From Peptoniphilus mikwangii (GTDB taxonomy: Bacteria; Bacillota; Clostridia; Tissierellales; Peptoniphilaceae): a stretch of 64,000 nucleotides of DNA. The stretch is taken from NCBI RefSeq assembly GCF_000468535.1, contig NZ_AUQY01000002.1, positions 1 through 64,000 of the forward strand. Reading direction: 5' to 3'. Positions 43,372 through 52,072 of this stretch are shown here, piece by piece. Every line of letters begins with the position of its first letter. The stretch's first letter is position 1. The notes under the pieces were generated by a model. It was not told the origin of the DNA. It saw nothing but the letters and a program-made list of their open reading frames with translations, and did no database searches. Both the position numbers and the translations under genes were made by a program.

Positions 43372-44689
43372 AAGTTAAATATTCAATTAATAGATTTGGA
43401 GCGGTATAATAACTGCTATTTCCACCTATTGTATTTTCCTTTCCGATTCTTGTATATGGAGCTATAAATTTTTCGTTATATATAAACATTCCTAAGACTG
43501 CTGAAAAATTATTTATTTCAAGTTTTCCATCTTCTGAAAATTCTACAAATTGTAAAGGCTGCATTTTGTAATACTCTTGATAAATATATTTTTTCTGTAA
43601 AGCATTTTGTGAAATTTCTTTCCATTTTTCGATACAATGGTTTTTTCCACAATAAACTCCATGACTTGCATAGTCATCTATAGGTTTTAATATATAACTG
43701 TTTTTATTTTTTACCAACTCATCTATTGTGTCTTCAGTGAGAGATATTGTAACAGGTATATGCTCTTTAATAAATTCATTTTCAGAGTCAGATAAAAATT
43801 TTGTTGTTGCAGGTTCTCTTAAAATTTTAAAAATCAGTTTTGTATGCATTAATTGAGATCTAAAGGAACCCAGCATCATAAATGCATTGTCGTAGTATGC
43901 TTTTATAAAATCTTTAAATTCATTATAATGTTTCATAAATTCTATTGTAACGATTCTTCTGTACACTAAATCAACAGTATAGTCATCCTTTTTCAGCTTA
44001 CCGTCTTTATATTTTAAATCTCTTATATCAATAATTTCACAATTATATCCAAGTTCGTTATATTTTTCCTTAAACTTTTTAAACTCATGAGGAGTACCTA
44101 TATCAAGAAGGTCAACTATTGCTATATTTGGTTTTTTATTATAGATTTTTTCATATATGCCAATGGATTCTTTTACCCATGGAGTAAATAAATCAACATT
44201 TTTAACATTATAGTATTTCTTAAATTCTTTCATTGCAAGAGTATTTAAAAGAAGCTCGCCAATCGTATTATCTTCATTCATTGCAGATGAACCGTCAGTA
44301 TTAAATTCACAAAATTTAAAATTTTCCTTTCCGTTGTAGAATACATCATATCTTGCGATAGGAACGGGCACATCATAGATTGGATTGTGTAAAATTAAAT
44401 TTTCAAGTTCTTCTGAAAATTCAAACAACTTTCTATACTCAGAATTTATTAAATATTCATCAGTAACTTTTCTTGTAATGCTCATTAGAATAGACGACAT
44501 ATTTTCAAAAATTTTCCTGTCTTCTTGTGAATAGAATAGTCCTTGATAGGTTGTAGGGACAGGTTTATTTTTATATATTGCACTTGAATTTGCAACAGAA
44601 TTTTTAAATTTTAAAAAGTCATTATAATATTTTTCTTCATCTGATTTTATAATTTCAATATATTTATCTACAAATTTACTGTTATACAT
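43370..44689 (-). CDS. ATP-grasp ligase of the glutathionylspermidine synthase type (probable glutathione synthetase role)
   Basis: About 439 aa from an ATG at 44689, preceded by GAGGTGG; an in-frame TTG at 44701 is less likely. The sequence contains FCEFNTDGSSAMNEDN (about residue 125), VDLVYRRI, SYILKPIDDYASHGVYCG (ATP-grasp lysine loop) and YIYQEYY...FVEFSEDG. It ends with NNFSAVLGMFIYN and GGNSSYYTAPN. This resembles the circularly permuted ATP-grasp family that includes glutathionylspermidine synthetase, not GshB. It overlaps the gamma-glutamylcysteine ligase gene by 8 nt, so it probably adds glycine, or another amine, to gamma-Glu-Cys. The product is inferred. Confidence 0.72.
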   Translation of the reverse strand: MYNSKFVDKYIEIIKSDEEKYYNDFLKFKNSVANSSAIYKNKPVPTTYQGLFYSQEDRKIFENMSSILMSITRKVTDEYLINSEYRKLFEFSEELENLILHNPIYDVPVPIARYDVFYNGKENFKFCEFNTDGSSAMNEDNTIGELLLNTLAMKEFKKYYNVKNVDLFTPWVKESIGIYEKIYNKKPNIAIVDLLDIGTPHEFKKFKEKYNELGYNCEIIDIRDLKYKDGKLKKDDYTVDLVYRRIVTIEFMKHYNEFKDFIKAYYDNAFMMLGSFRSQLMHTKLIFKILREPATTKFLSDSENEFIKEHIPVTISLTEDTIDELVKNKNSYILKPIDDYASHGVYCGKNHCIEKWKEISQNALQKKYIYQEYYKMQPLQFVEFSEDGKLEINNFSAVLGMFIYNEKFIAPYTRIGKENTIGGNSSYYTAPNLLIEYLT

Positions 44690-45989
44690 TTTCCACCTCA
44701 ATCTTATTTTTAAATACAGCTTCTTTTAATCCATATTTTTCAGCTGTTTTTTCAAATTCATTTTTAGGTACGCTATTTGAATTTAATAGTTCAAATAGAG
44801 GCATTAAATAATTTCTATCTATATCTGAAAGACCGTCATGAGCAATATTTAAAAGAACGGTTGCATGTTCAAAGATAGTTTTATTTAAAAATATCCCTAA
44901 AAGTCCTTTTTCGGCGGATGATTTTTTTGCATTAATTACATCTTCATATTTTACTTCTCTGTACATTTCGTAAAGTCTTTCAAGATTATTTTTATTATAG
45001 AAAAGCCCCTCTATAAGTGCTGCCGCTCCAAAGTTATAAGGCATTTTTACGGCATCCATCATTCTGAATTCCAAATATTTTTTTGCTCTGATATCGGGAA
45101 ATACAATAGATAGGGCATGATATATAAGATCATCGTTATCTTTTTTAGGATTAAATATTGATTTAAATGGCAATTCGTTAACATCTTCAAGCTTTTTATT
45201 CTTATCTATAAAAATTGGAGTAGTATTTAAAATAAACTCGGCATATTTTTTATAAGAAAAATTATCATCAAATGCAATTTTTAGGGTTCCACTTCTATCC
45301 GGATCTGTATTTTCCCAAATGGTTTGTCTTAGATTATGTTTTTTATAAGGTTTGTTTTCGAAAATCGGACTGTTATCAAAAATAGTATATAGAATAGGAG
45401 AAATAGCATTTGCCAAAAAATATTTTTTCTTAAAATCATATTCATTTTCAAAATCTATAGATACTTGAACTGATGCAGTTCCTTTCATCATATTATGAGC
45501 CATATTTCCTTTTGATTTAAAATAATTAAACATATAGTCATATCTTTTTTTAGGGAGTATCTTTATCTCATCAATTTTTGTTTTTGGATGGTATCCAAGC
45601 GCAAGTAAAAATTGTCCTTTTTTCTCGAAAAATGGAAGTGCAATTTGCATAAAATTTTTATATTTACGTTCTAAGTCGGTTACAGATTTTTGTGCAACAA
45701 CACTAAGTTCAAATTGTGCACCGGGTTCTGTTGAAACTGAGTAGTCATCTGTTTCAAATCCCAAAATAAAATCTCCATCCATAATAGGAACGGCATTAAA
45801 AAAATTACATAATTCTTTAATTGTACTGCCAACTCCATTTTCTCCATAATAGGATATTGTGTTTAAAGTATTTTTATCTATTACAAAATGCTCGAATTCC
45901 ACGCCTATTTTAAAAAGATTTTTAGGTTTCTCGCCATCTTTAATATAATTTATAATTCTTTCTACTTGTTCGTTGTAATTATAATTCAT
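44682..45989 (-). CDS. gshA: Glutamate-cysteine ligase (GCS2/plant-type)
   Basis: A 435-aa enzyme that joins glutamate and cysteine through the gamma-carboxyl. The N-terminal block FKIGVEFEHFVID (Glu-rich metal site), STEPGAQFELSV (S-x-E-P-G-x-Q-x-E) and HNMMKGTASVQVSIDF (M-x-x-T-A/x-x-Q-V) are signatures of the plant/proteobacterial GCS2 family. RSGTLKIAFDD and KYLEFRMMDA follow. First gene of a minus-strand pair with the ATP-grasp ligase. Together they should make glutathione or a related thiol, which is not universal in anaerobic Firmicutes. Confidence 0.88.
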   Translation of the reverse strand: MNYNYNEQVERIINYIKDGEKPKNLFKIGVEFEHFVIDKNTLNTISYYGENGVGSTIKELCNFFNAVPIMDGDFILGFETDDYSVSTEPGAQFELSVVAQKSVTDLERKYKNFMQIALPFFEKKGQFLLALGYHPKTKIDEIKILPKKRYDYMFNYFKSKGNMAHNMMKGTASVQVSIDFENEYDFKKKYFLANAISPILYTIFDNSPIFENKPYKKHNLRQTIWENTDPDRSGTLKIAFDDNFSYKKYAEFILNTTPIFIDKNKKLEDVNELPFKSIFNPKKDNDDLIYHALSIVFPDIRAKKYLEFRMMDAVKMPYNFGAAALIEGLFYNKNNLERLYEMYREVKYEDVINAKKSSAEKGLLGIFLNKTIFEHATVLLNIAHDGLSDIDRNYLMPLFELLNSNSVPKNEFEKTAEKYGLKEAVFKNKIEVENV

Positions 45990-46075
45990 ACAAACCTCCT
46001 CGATAGATATTAAATACCCAATAAGTATATAAAATATTCTTTTTAAAAAATTGTCTATATAAGATTAAAAATTCA

Positions 46076-46335
46076 TTGACACTTTAGGTTTTTATATTTA
46101 TACTATAAGAAAGGTTTATGAAGTGAGAAGTAACATAATGATACCTTCCAAGAGAGTTCGGTTTGGTGAAAACGAATAAGGTTAGTTTTGTGAATAGGAT
46201 CATGGAAATTTTCAGGTAAGCTAATGTGAGCCTGTTACGTTTAATCGCGTTATTGATTGTGAGTGGGTGTATTAACATCAATTTGAGTGGTACCGCGATT
46301 AAGTCGTCTCTTTTTTTAAAGAGACTTTTTTTATA
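46076..46335 (+). promoter_or_regulatory. Orphan T-box riboswitch with consensus promoter
   Basis: TTGACA (46076-46081), 17 nt, TATACT (46099-46104). The leader has stem I elements (GAAGTGAGAAGTAAC and, on the 3' side, GAATAGGATCATGG; UUUAUGA can pair with UCAUGGA), the T-box GAGTGGTACCGCGATT (46285-46300) and a terminator GTCTCTTT-TTTT-AAAGAGAC with T-run (46306-46332). The specifier looks like AGG or GGA; it cannot be fixed by eye. No synthetase or amino-acid gene follows for 680 nt, and the next gene is a sigma factor. Divergent from gshA. Confidence 0.82.
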
Positions 46336-46357
46336 ATCAAAATTAAATATCTTATGT

Positions 46358-46387
46358 AAAAATAGCACGAATATTCGTGCTATTTTT
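46358..46387. terminator. Perfect 30-nt palindrome, terminator-like
   Basis: AAAAATAGCACGAAT followed directly by its exact reverse complement ending in five T. It lies 25 nt after the T-box terminator and may act as a second, bidirectional stop. Confidence 0.65.
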
Positions 46388-46400
46388 ACGTCTAAATTTT

Positions 46401-46924
46401 GTCATTTCGACTGTAATGTCGTAAAAATTTTCCTTATCATTTTTACTGGAGTACCGATAGTCTTACTTTTTTGTCATTTCGACAGAGGTTCAGATAGCTT
46501 TACTTTTTTGTCATTTCGACTGGAGGCGCAGCCGAAACGGAGAAATCTCATGTTATACAATGACAGAAAGAAAAAAGATCTCTCCACTCCAATTCACTGC
46601 ACTACGTTCCGTTCATTTTCGGTCGAGATGACATAAAATAAGTCTATATTCTAATCAATACAACATTCTAAAAGCGTTTTAAGGGTGTAATGGGGGAGCG
46701 TGAGGGGGAGATGGAGAATCGCAACTCCCTTCGCCCCCTCACAATAATAAAAGAAGTGTAAATATTATAAATTATGATGGTATGTAATAGATCTCTCCAT
46801 GCACGCCTTCGGCGTTTAGTCGAGATGACAAGAGGTAAAAGATCTCTCCACTACGGTCAAGATGACAAGAAGGTAAAAAGTCACTATGCTACGGTTGAGA
46901 TGGCATAAAAATGTGTCGAGATGA
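46401..46924. repeat. Cluster of GTCATTTCGAC/GTCGAGATGAC repeats
   Basis: GTCATTTCGAC occurs at 46401-46411, 46473-46483 and 46510-46520. Near-complementary GTCGAGATGAC occurs at 46622-46632 and 46819-46829, with weaker copies near 46857, 46893 and 46914. AGAAATCTC and GATCTCTCCACT accompany them. Left copies face right ones, so the transcript could fold into long hairpins. Similar sequence is known to me as a dispersed intergenic repeat in anaerobes; no protein is encoded. Confidence 0.7.
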
Positions 46925-47018
46925 AAAAGAAATCTATATTGACATATGAATAAATAGATTTTATAATATAAAAAGAACATATGTTCTAAAGCATCTATTT
47001 ATAATAAGGAGGTTTAGT

Positions 47019-47576
47019 ATGAATTATAAAGAGATTGACGATTTATATGTACTTGCTAAAGCTAACGATGAGAACGCAAAAGTATTGCTTTTAAAAAGAC
47101 TTGATCCGCTTATTAAGTCATCTATAAAAAAATATTGCCCAATGTGGAATTTTTACGATGATTTATATAATGACGGTATTGTGATTATACTTGAGCTTAT
47201 TGTATCGTTTAATTCAAGTAAAGGTTCTTTTCTGAATTATGTAAAAAATTATCTTAAGTATTTTTATCTTGATACGTTTAAATACTTGGTAAAAGATGAA
47301 AGGAATATTGGGTCATTAGATGATGAAACTGTCAAAATTTTTGAGTTTTTAGAGAGTGATTTCAACTTAGAAGAAAGTATTTTATGTAGTGATGAAGTTT
47401 TAAAATTAAGGTCAGCTTTTAGTGTCTTAACTAAAAGACAGAGAGATGTTTTAATTATGTTTTATTTTTATAATATGTCAATTTCAGATATTGCAAATAA
47501 ACTTAGAATAAAATATAGAACGGTTGTCAACACTAAAACAAGAGCTATTGAAATTTTAAGGGAGGTTTTGAGATGA
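47019..47576 (+). CDS. Sigma-70-family RNA polymerase sigma factor
   Basis: A 185-aa short sigma factor with region 2 (about residues 20-95, YDDLYNDGIVIILELI and SKGSFLNYVKNYLKYFYLDTF) and region 4 (about 125-185, LTKRQRDVLIMFYFYNMSISDIANKLRIKYRTV; quoted in parts: LTKRQRDVLIMFYF, SISDIANKL). Its size and region 2 recall the UviA/TcdR group that controls toxin and bacteriocin genes, but that link is tentative. It overlaps an amidase gene by 4 nt, so one transcript makes both. ATG behind AAGGAGG. Confidence 0.8.
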   Translation: MNYKEIDDLYVLAKANDENAKVLLLKRLDPLIKSSIKKYCPMWNFYDDLYNDGIVIILELIVSFNSSKGSFLNYVKNYLKYFYLDTFKYLVKDERNIGSLDDETVKIFEFLESDFNLEESILCSDEVLKLRSAFSVLTKRQRDVLIMFYFYNMSISDIANKLRIKYRTVVNTKTRAIEILREVLR

Positions 47577-48046
47577 TAGTTGATAAAAGGCCGATAAAAT
47601 ATAATTTTTCAAGTAGAAGCATGACAAAGATTATTTATATTGTAGTACATGATACAGGCAATTCAAATAAGGGAGCAGATGCAATAAATCATTATAGATA
47701 TTTTAACGGGGGAAACAGAAATGCATCAGCACATTTTTTTGTTGATGAAAATGGTGTGGTTGAAACTGTTGAAGTTTCAAAAACCGCATGGCATTGTGGA
47801 GATGGACATGGCAGATATGGCATTACCAACAATAATTCGATAGGAATTGAGCTTTGTGTAAATGAGGGTTCTGATTTTGAGAAAACTAAAGCTAATGCGA
47901 TTAAGCTAATCAGGTTCTTAATGGAAAGTTATGGCATAACTAAAAATAATGTGGTTAGACATTTTGATGCTTCAAGAAAACTTTGCCCACGTTCAATGAG
48001 TGCTGATAATTGGAAACAATGGTGGATTTTCAAAGAAATGATTTAG
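47573..48046 (+). CDS. N-acetylmuramoyl-L-alanine amidase (Amidase_2, endolysin-like)
   Basis: A 157-aa enzyme that cuts the bond between muramic acid and the stem peptide. Zinc ligands are likely His in IVVHDTGN and in VVRHFDASRKLCP, with the intermediate block ASAHFFVDENGVVE and TAWHCGDG. There is no signal peptide and no wall-binding domain, as in phage endolysins, so release would need a holin or lysis; none is seen nearby. It is translationally coupled to the sigma factor (ATGA). Confidence 0.9.
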   Translation: MIVDKRPIKYNFSSRSMTKIIYIVVHDTGNSNKGADAINHYRYFNGGNRNASAHFFVDENGVVETVEVSKTAWHCGDGHGRYGITNNNSIGIELCVNEGSDFEKTKANAIKLIRFLMESYGITKNNVVRHFDASRKLCPRSMSADNWKQWWIFKEMI

Positions 48047-48087
48047 ATATTTTGAAATATCCGCTTTTAAATTTTACATAACTTCTA

Positions 48088-48118
48088 ACAATAAATCTGT
48101 GTGATTTATTGTTTTTTT
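48088..48118 (+). terminator. Terminator of the sigma factor-amidase pair
   Basis: AACAATAAATC pairs with GATTTATTGTT around TGTGT, followed by TTTTT. Confidence 0.82.
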
Positions 48119-48300
48119 ATTATTGTAATAAAAATTAATTTAGTTAAAAGAATTATTAAAAATTCATTACAATAAATAAAAATCATATAGAAGTATGGTA
48201 TTATGATTATATTTCGGGTATAATATAAATGAAAATATATCTTACTTGAGGTGTAAATATATTTTTACTTAATTTATAAATTTGGAAAGGAGGAACGAAA

Positions 48301-50649
48301 ATGTTAAAGAAAAAGAGATATTTATCAATTATTATGGCTTTGGTGATGGTGATTGCCATTTTACCAATGAATGTATTTGCAAATGAGGTAAATGAACCGG
48401 TTGAACAAACTCCTGAGACTACAGAGATTGTTTCCGAAGATAAGACACCTGAGGTTACAGAAGGTGAAAATGATGAAAATGATCCACTTGATGTGACTGA
48501 AGAAGAAGCTAATCCTGAAACGCTTTCTGATAGAGGAGCTACAGTAACGGGCGTTGCAATAATATCAAAACCTGACAAAACAGTTTATACAGTTGGAGAA
48601 GCTTTAGAATTAGCAGGTTTAAAAGTTAGGTTAACTTATTCAGATAATCATACTGACGATGTAGCGTTTGCAGATTTTGCAGGACATGCTCCTGTAATTA
48701 CAACAAGTCCTGCTGATGGAACGATAGTTAATACACCATCAATTATAACTGTAACGGTTACTTGTAATCTTCAAACAGCAACTTTTCAGGTAACTGTAAA
48801 GGCACCTGCACCTGCAACAGTAACAGGAATAGCGAAGAAAACAGATCCTGACAAAACGGTTTATACAAAGGGAGAAGTTTTAGATCTAACAGGTCTAGAG
48901 GCTACTTTAACTTATTCAAATGGTGATACTGAAGATGTTGATTCTGCAGTTTTTGCATCACATAATCCTGTAATTACAACAAGTCCTGCACCCGGATCAG
49001 TTCTTAATACTGTAGGAAATCAAGATGTAACTGTAGCTTGTAATGGAAAAACTTTCAATTTCCAAGTAACTGTAAATGCACCTGTACCTGGAACAGTAAC
49101 AGGAATAGCTATAAAGACAAATCCTACAAAGATGGTTTATAATGTAGGAGATAAATTGAAACTGAATGGATTGGAAGTTACTCTAACTAAAGAAGGACAA
49201 CCGGCAGAAGATGTAGCATTTGCAGATTTTGCAGCACATGCTCCTGTAATTACAACAGAACCTGCTGATGATACAGTACTTGATACGGCAGGAATAAAAA
49301 CTGTAAAAGTAAAATGTAATGGATTTGTAGCAACTTTTAATGTAGAAGTAAAAGCACTTGTTACACCAAGAGTATTAAGTGCGGATGTATATTATGATAA
49401 AGTAAAAGGAACTGCGCAACCTGTAGGAGCAACTGTTAAGCTTTATAAAAATGGAGTAGTATTAGGATCCGGAATAGTAGATTCTCTTGGAAACTATTCA
49501 ATAGCATATAATTTCGGATATTATAACGGATATTACGGCGGATATTATGGCTATTATGGAAATGTTATTAATCCGACAAATGTAGGACATACAAGTCTAT
49601 CGGGATATACAACTGCTAATACTCATGTAGTAGCTTATGACGGAAATGGAAATTATCTTGGAAGTACAACTTCAAGTTCTACAGGATATTACTATATATC
49701 TTACAGCTATGTTTCAAATTATAATGCGATAACAGTATATAAGGGATATTATGACGGATACTACGGTGGATATTATGGCTATTATGGAAAATATTCAGAC
49801 AAATACTATGGATATTACTATGATTTAAGTGATTATTATCTACAAGCAGAAAAAGATGGAGAAGCATCTGAAAAATTCTGGTTAAATAATGCTTATGCTC
49901 ATAATTACTGGAATGGATATTGGAACGGATATTATCCTGGATATTGGAACGGATATTATACTAATGCTAAATATGCAACTGTAACAGATGCGAAAGCAGG
50001 CAACTCTTATGTTAAGGGATATGGAGTAAATCCATATGCAACAGTTACAGTAAAAGATAGTCTTGGTTACAACCTTGGTTCTTCTACAGCAGATGGCAAC
50101 GGATATTTCACAACATACACTAACAGAGCATTAAAATATGGAGAAACATTAACAATTATAACTTCAATAAATAACTACAAAGACGTTTCTACAACATATG
50201 TTGTAGGAGGAAGTACAAGTAGCTATAGTTATAATTATAAGAACGAATTTGTAATCGGCAGCGGAAAACTTGTAAAAACAGTTGATGGAATAACAACAAT
50301 ACAATATATGGACGTAGCACCATATATTAAAGACGGAAGAACAATGTTACCGCTAAGATATGTTGCAGAATCATTAGGATACACAGTTTCATGGAATGCA
50401 AGCACAAGAATAGCAACATTCACAGATGGAACACACATTATTCTAGTTAGCATAGATTCAAGTAAATTCTACATTGACGGAAAAGCATATAACTTCTCAG
50501 TAAAACCTGAAATTAAGAATGGAAGAACAATGCTTCCTATTTCAGAAGTTGGAAAAGCATTAGGCTTAAGTCATGGAAATAAAGGCGAAGGAAAGAACAT
50601 TGAATGGGATGCGGCAACACAAACAGTAGTTATTCAAAAAAACAAATAA
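48301..50649 (+). CDS. Large surface protein: Ig-like repeats, Tyr/Gly-rich segment, copper-amine-oxidase-N domain
   Basis: A 782-aa secreted protein. Signal peptide to about residue 27 (ending VFANE), acidic linker to 78, then three bacterial Ig-like repeats of about 92 residues (starting VTGVAIISKPDKTVY, VTGIAKKTDPDKTVY, VTGIAIKTNPTKMVY). A region from about 365 to 640 contains YYGGYYGYYG twice and WNGYWNGYYPGYWNGYY. The C-terminus (about 650-782) is a copper-amine-oxidase N-terminal-like domain with DGRTMLPLRYVAESLGY and NGRTMLPISEVGKALG, often used as a wall anchor in Clostridia. No LPXTG motif. Adhesin or scaffold role is inferred. ATG behind AAGGAGG. Confidence 0.88.
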   Translation: MLKKKRYLSIIMALVMVIAILPMNVFANEVNEPVEQTPETTEIVSEDKTPEVTEGENDENDPLDVTEEEANPETLSDRGATVTGVAIISKPDKTVYTVGEALELAGLKVRLTYSDNHTDDVAFADFAGHAPVITTSPADGTIVNTPSIITVTVTCNLQTATFQVTVKAPAPATVTGIAKKTDPDKTVYTKGEVLDLTGLEATLTYSNGDTEDVDSAVFASHNPVITTSPAPGSVLNTVGNQDVTVACNGKTFNFQVTVNAPVPGTVTGIAIKTNPTKMVYNVGDKLKLNGLEVTLTKEGQPAEDVAFADFAAHAPVITTEPADDTVLDTAGIKTVKVKCNGFVATFNVEVKALVTPRVLSADVYYDKVKGTAQPVGATVKLYKNGVVLGSGIVDSLGNYSIAYNFGYYNGYYGGYYGYYGNVINPTNVGHTSLSGYTTANTHVVAYDGNGNYLGSTTSSSTGYYYISYSYVSNYNAITVYKGYYDGYYGGYYGYYGKYSDKYYGYYYDLSDYYLQAEKDGEASEKFWLNNAYAHNYWNGYWNGYYPGYWNGYYTNAKYATVTDAKAGNSYVKGYGVNPYATVTVKDSLGYNLGSSTADGNGYFTTYTNRALKYGETLTIITSINNYKDVSTTYVVGGSTSSYSYNYKNEFVIGSGKLVKTVDGITTIQYMDVAPYIKDGRTMLPLRYVAESLGYTVSWNASTRIATFTDGTHIILVSIDSSKFYIDGKAYNFSVKPEIKNGRTMLPISEVGKALGLSHGNKGEGKNIEWDAATQTVVIQKNK

Positions 50650-50679
50650 GTTTCTAAATTTATATAATTAAGTATTTAA

Positions 50680-50717
50680 AAAATAAGGCTGCAGAGAAAT
50701 CTGCAGTCTTATTTTTT
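50680..50717 (+). terminator. Terminator of the surface-protein gene
   Basis: AAATAAGGCTGCAGA and TCTGCAGTCTTATTT pair (one G-U) around GAAA, followed by T residues. Confidence 0.82.
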
Positions 50718-50882
50718 ATAGAGAGTTAAGATAATATCAAAAATGTTAAATAAAAATGATATATAACAACTATATTTAGAACAACTATTATTTTGATTTC
50801 TAAGTATTTTATACATTAAATTTGTTTGATATAATATTATTTGATAAGTATTTTAAGAATTAAGTCGAAATGGAGGTAAAAT

Positions 50883-51514
50883 ATGACACTTTTACAAATT
50901 ACATTATTGGCTGGTTTATTGGGTGCAATACTTATGTTTTTGGGAGATATGACGCTTTACTATGATAAGAACGATTATTCATCAGATGATGGACTAAGTT
51001 CAATTATTGGTATTATGAAAAACGTAAGTAGAAAAAGGCTTTATATCGGTGGAATGCTTGGACCTATTTCAGCTTTTTTGTACTGTGTAGGATTTTATCA
51101 TATAGTACTTTTTATTGATGAAGATATTTCATTTTAGGTTGGACAGGTTTTTTAGTAAGTTGTTTGGGGATTATCTGTGGCGGAGTATATCATAGTCATT
51201 GTGCAAATTTAGGTCTTATCGGTCGACATGATAATAAGGATACTCTTGACGAAGTTTTTTATTTTTTAAAATTTCAGAGGGGAATTGTATTTGTTTTTTG
51301 TTCGATTGGCTACATTATTGTTACCATAATTATCTTTTTGGATTTAACGGAACTTCCAAGATGGATGTTTATTTTCAGCCAAACTGTATTAATTATGTTT
51401 ATTCCTTTTTTAAGAAAACTTCCTAAGGGATTTCATATGATTCTTTGCGGAGGCTGGACAAATTTAGTTTCTGTTATATATTATGTTGCAGTTTTGATAG
51501 CTTTATATAGGTAA
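50883..51514 (+). pseudogene. Multi-spanning membrane protein gene split by a -1 frameshift
   Basis: The first frame (from ATG 50883 behind TGGAGG) gives 84 residues and stops at TAG 51135-51137. Rereading one base at TTTT (51131-51134) continues LGWTGFLVSCLGIICGGVYHSHC and runs to 51514, about 210 residues in all with six or seven hydrophobic segments. Both halves are needed for one plausible membrane protein. Family not recognised. TTTTAG is not a standard slippery heptamer, so a one-base loss (or a sequence error) is more likely than programmed frameshifting. Confidence 0.68.
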
Positions 51515-51610
51515 GAAATAAAGATAGATTATAATATTAGTAATATAATAATATGTTAATAAAATTTTTTACAAGTTAATTATTTCACTTTTAATGCAAG
51601 GAGGTCTATT

Positions 51611-52060
51611 ATGAAAACAGTTATTGTTTATTATTCTAAGCATCATAATAATACAAAGAAAGTTATAGATGTTATTGCTAAATTGGAAAATGTAAAGCTC
51701 ATTGATGCCGGTATCATTAAGGAAAAGGATTTATCGGAATATGATCTTATATGTTTTGCTTCGGGAATTTTTTATAGTAATTTTCATAAATGTGTTATTG
51801 AGTTTGCAAAGAAGAATCTTCCGGAAAATAAAAAGGTATTTTTCATATATACCTGTGGAATAAAGAGGGCGAACTACACAGATAAAATAAAACAAATTGT
51901 AATTGAAAAAAATTCAAAAGTTCTCGGAGAGTATGCCTGCTTAGGATTTGATACTTTTGGACCTCTTAAATTAATAGGTGGAATAGCTAAGGGACATCCG
52001 AACGAAGAAGAAATAAATGGGGCGGTAGAGTTTTATAGTAATATTATAAATAAAATATGA
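51611..52060 (+). CDS. Flavodoxin-family protein
   Basis: A 149-aa FMN-binding electron carrier. The N-terminal phosphate loop VYYSKHHNNTKKV is close to the S-x-T-G-N-T pattern, and ICFASGIFYSNFHK and FFIYTCGIKR are the loops around the flavin. The C-terminus is GHPNEEEINGAVEF. Shorter than classical long-chain flavodoxins and closer to short NAD(P)H-oxidoreductase-like forms. ATG behind AAGGAGG; 12 nt before the next gene, so probably an operon. Confidence 0.85.
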   Translation: MKTVIVYYSKHHNNTKKVIDVIAKLENVKLIDAGIIKEKDLSEYDLICFASGIFYSNFHKCVIEFAKKNLPENKKVFFIYTCGIKRANYTDKIKQIVIEKNSKVLGEYACLGFDTFGPLKLIGGIAKGHPNEEEINGAVEFYSNIINKI

Positions 52061-52072
52061 GGAGTCGGGAAT

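Larger units (their letters stand above)
46336..47018. other. Long gene-free stretch after the orphan T-box
   Basis: No coding frame, tRNA or rRNA is seen. It holds a perfect palindrome (46358-46387), scattered GTCATTTCGAC repeats (46401-46924), and a purine-rich GGGGGAGCGTGAGGGGGAG segment near 46690 that is more GC-rich than its surroundings. A ribosome site AAGGAGG for the sigma-factor gene lies at the right end. Confidence 0.6.

Noticed and set aside
46084-46368. Minus-strand frame of 94 codons across the orphan T-box
   Set aside because: The T-box, promoter and terminator on the plus strand explain this sequence.
51131-51137. Programmed -1 frameshift at 51131
   Set aside because: TTTTAG is not a standard X-XXY-YYZ heptamer, and no downstream stimulatory structure is obvious.
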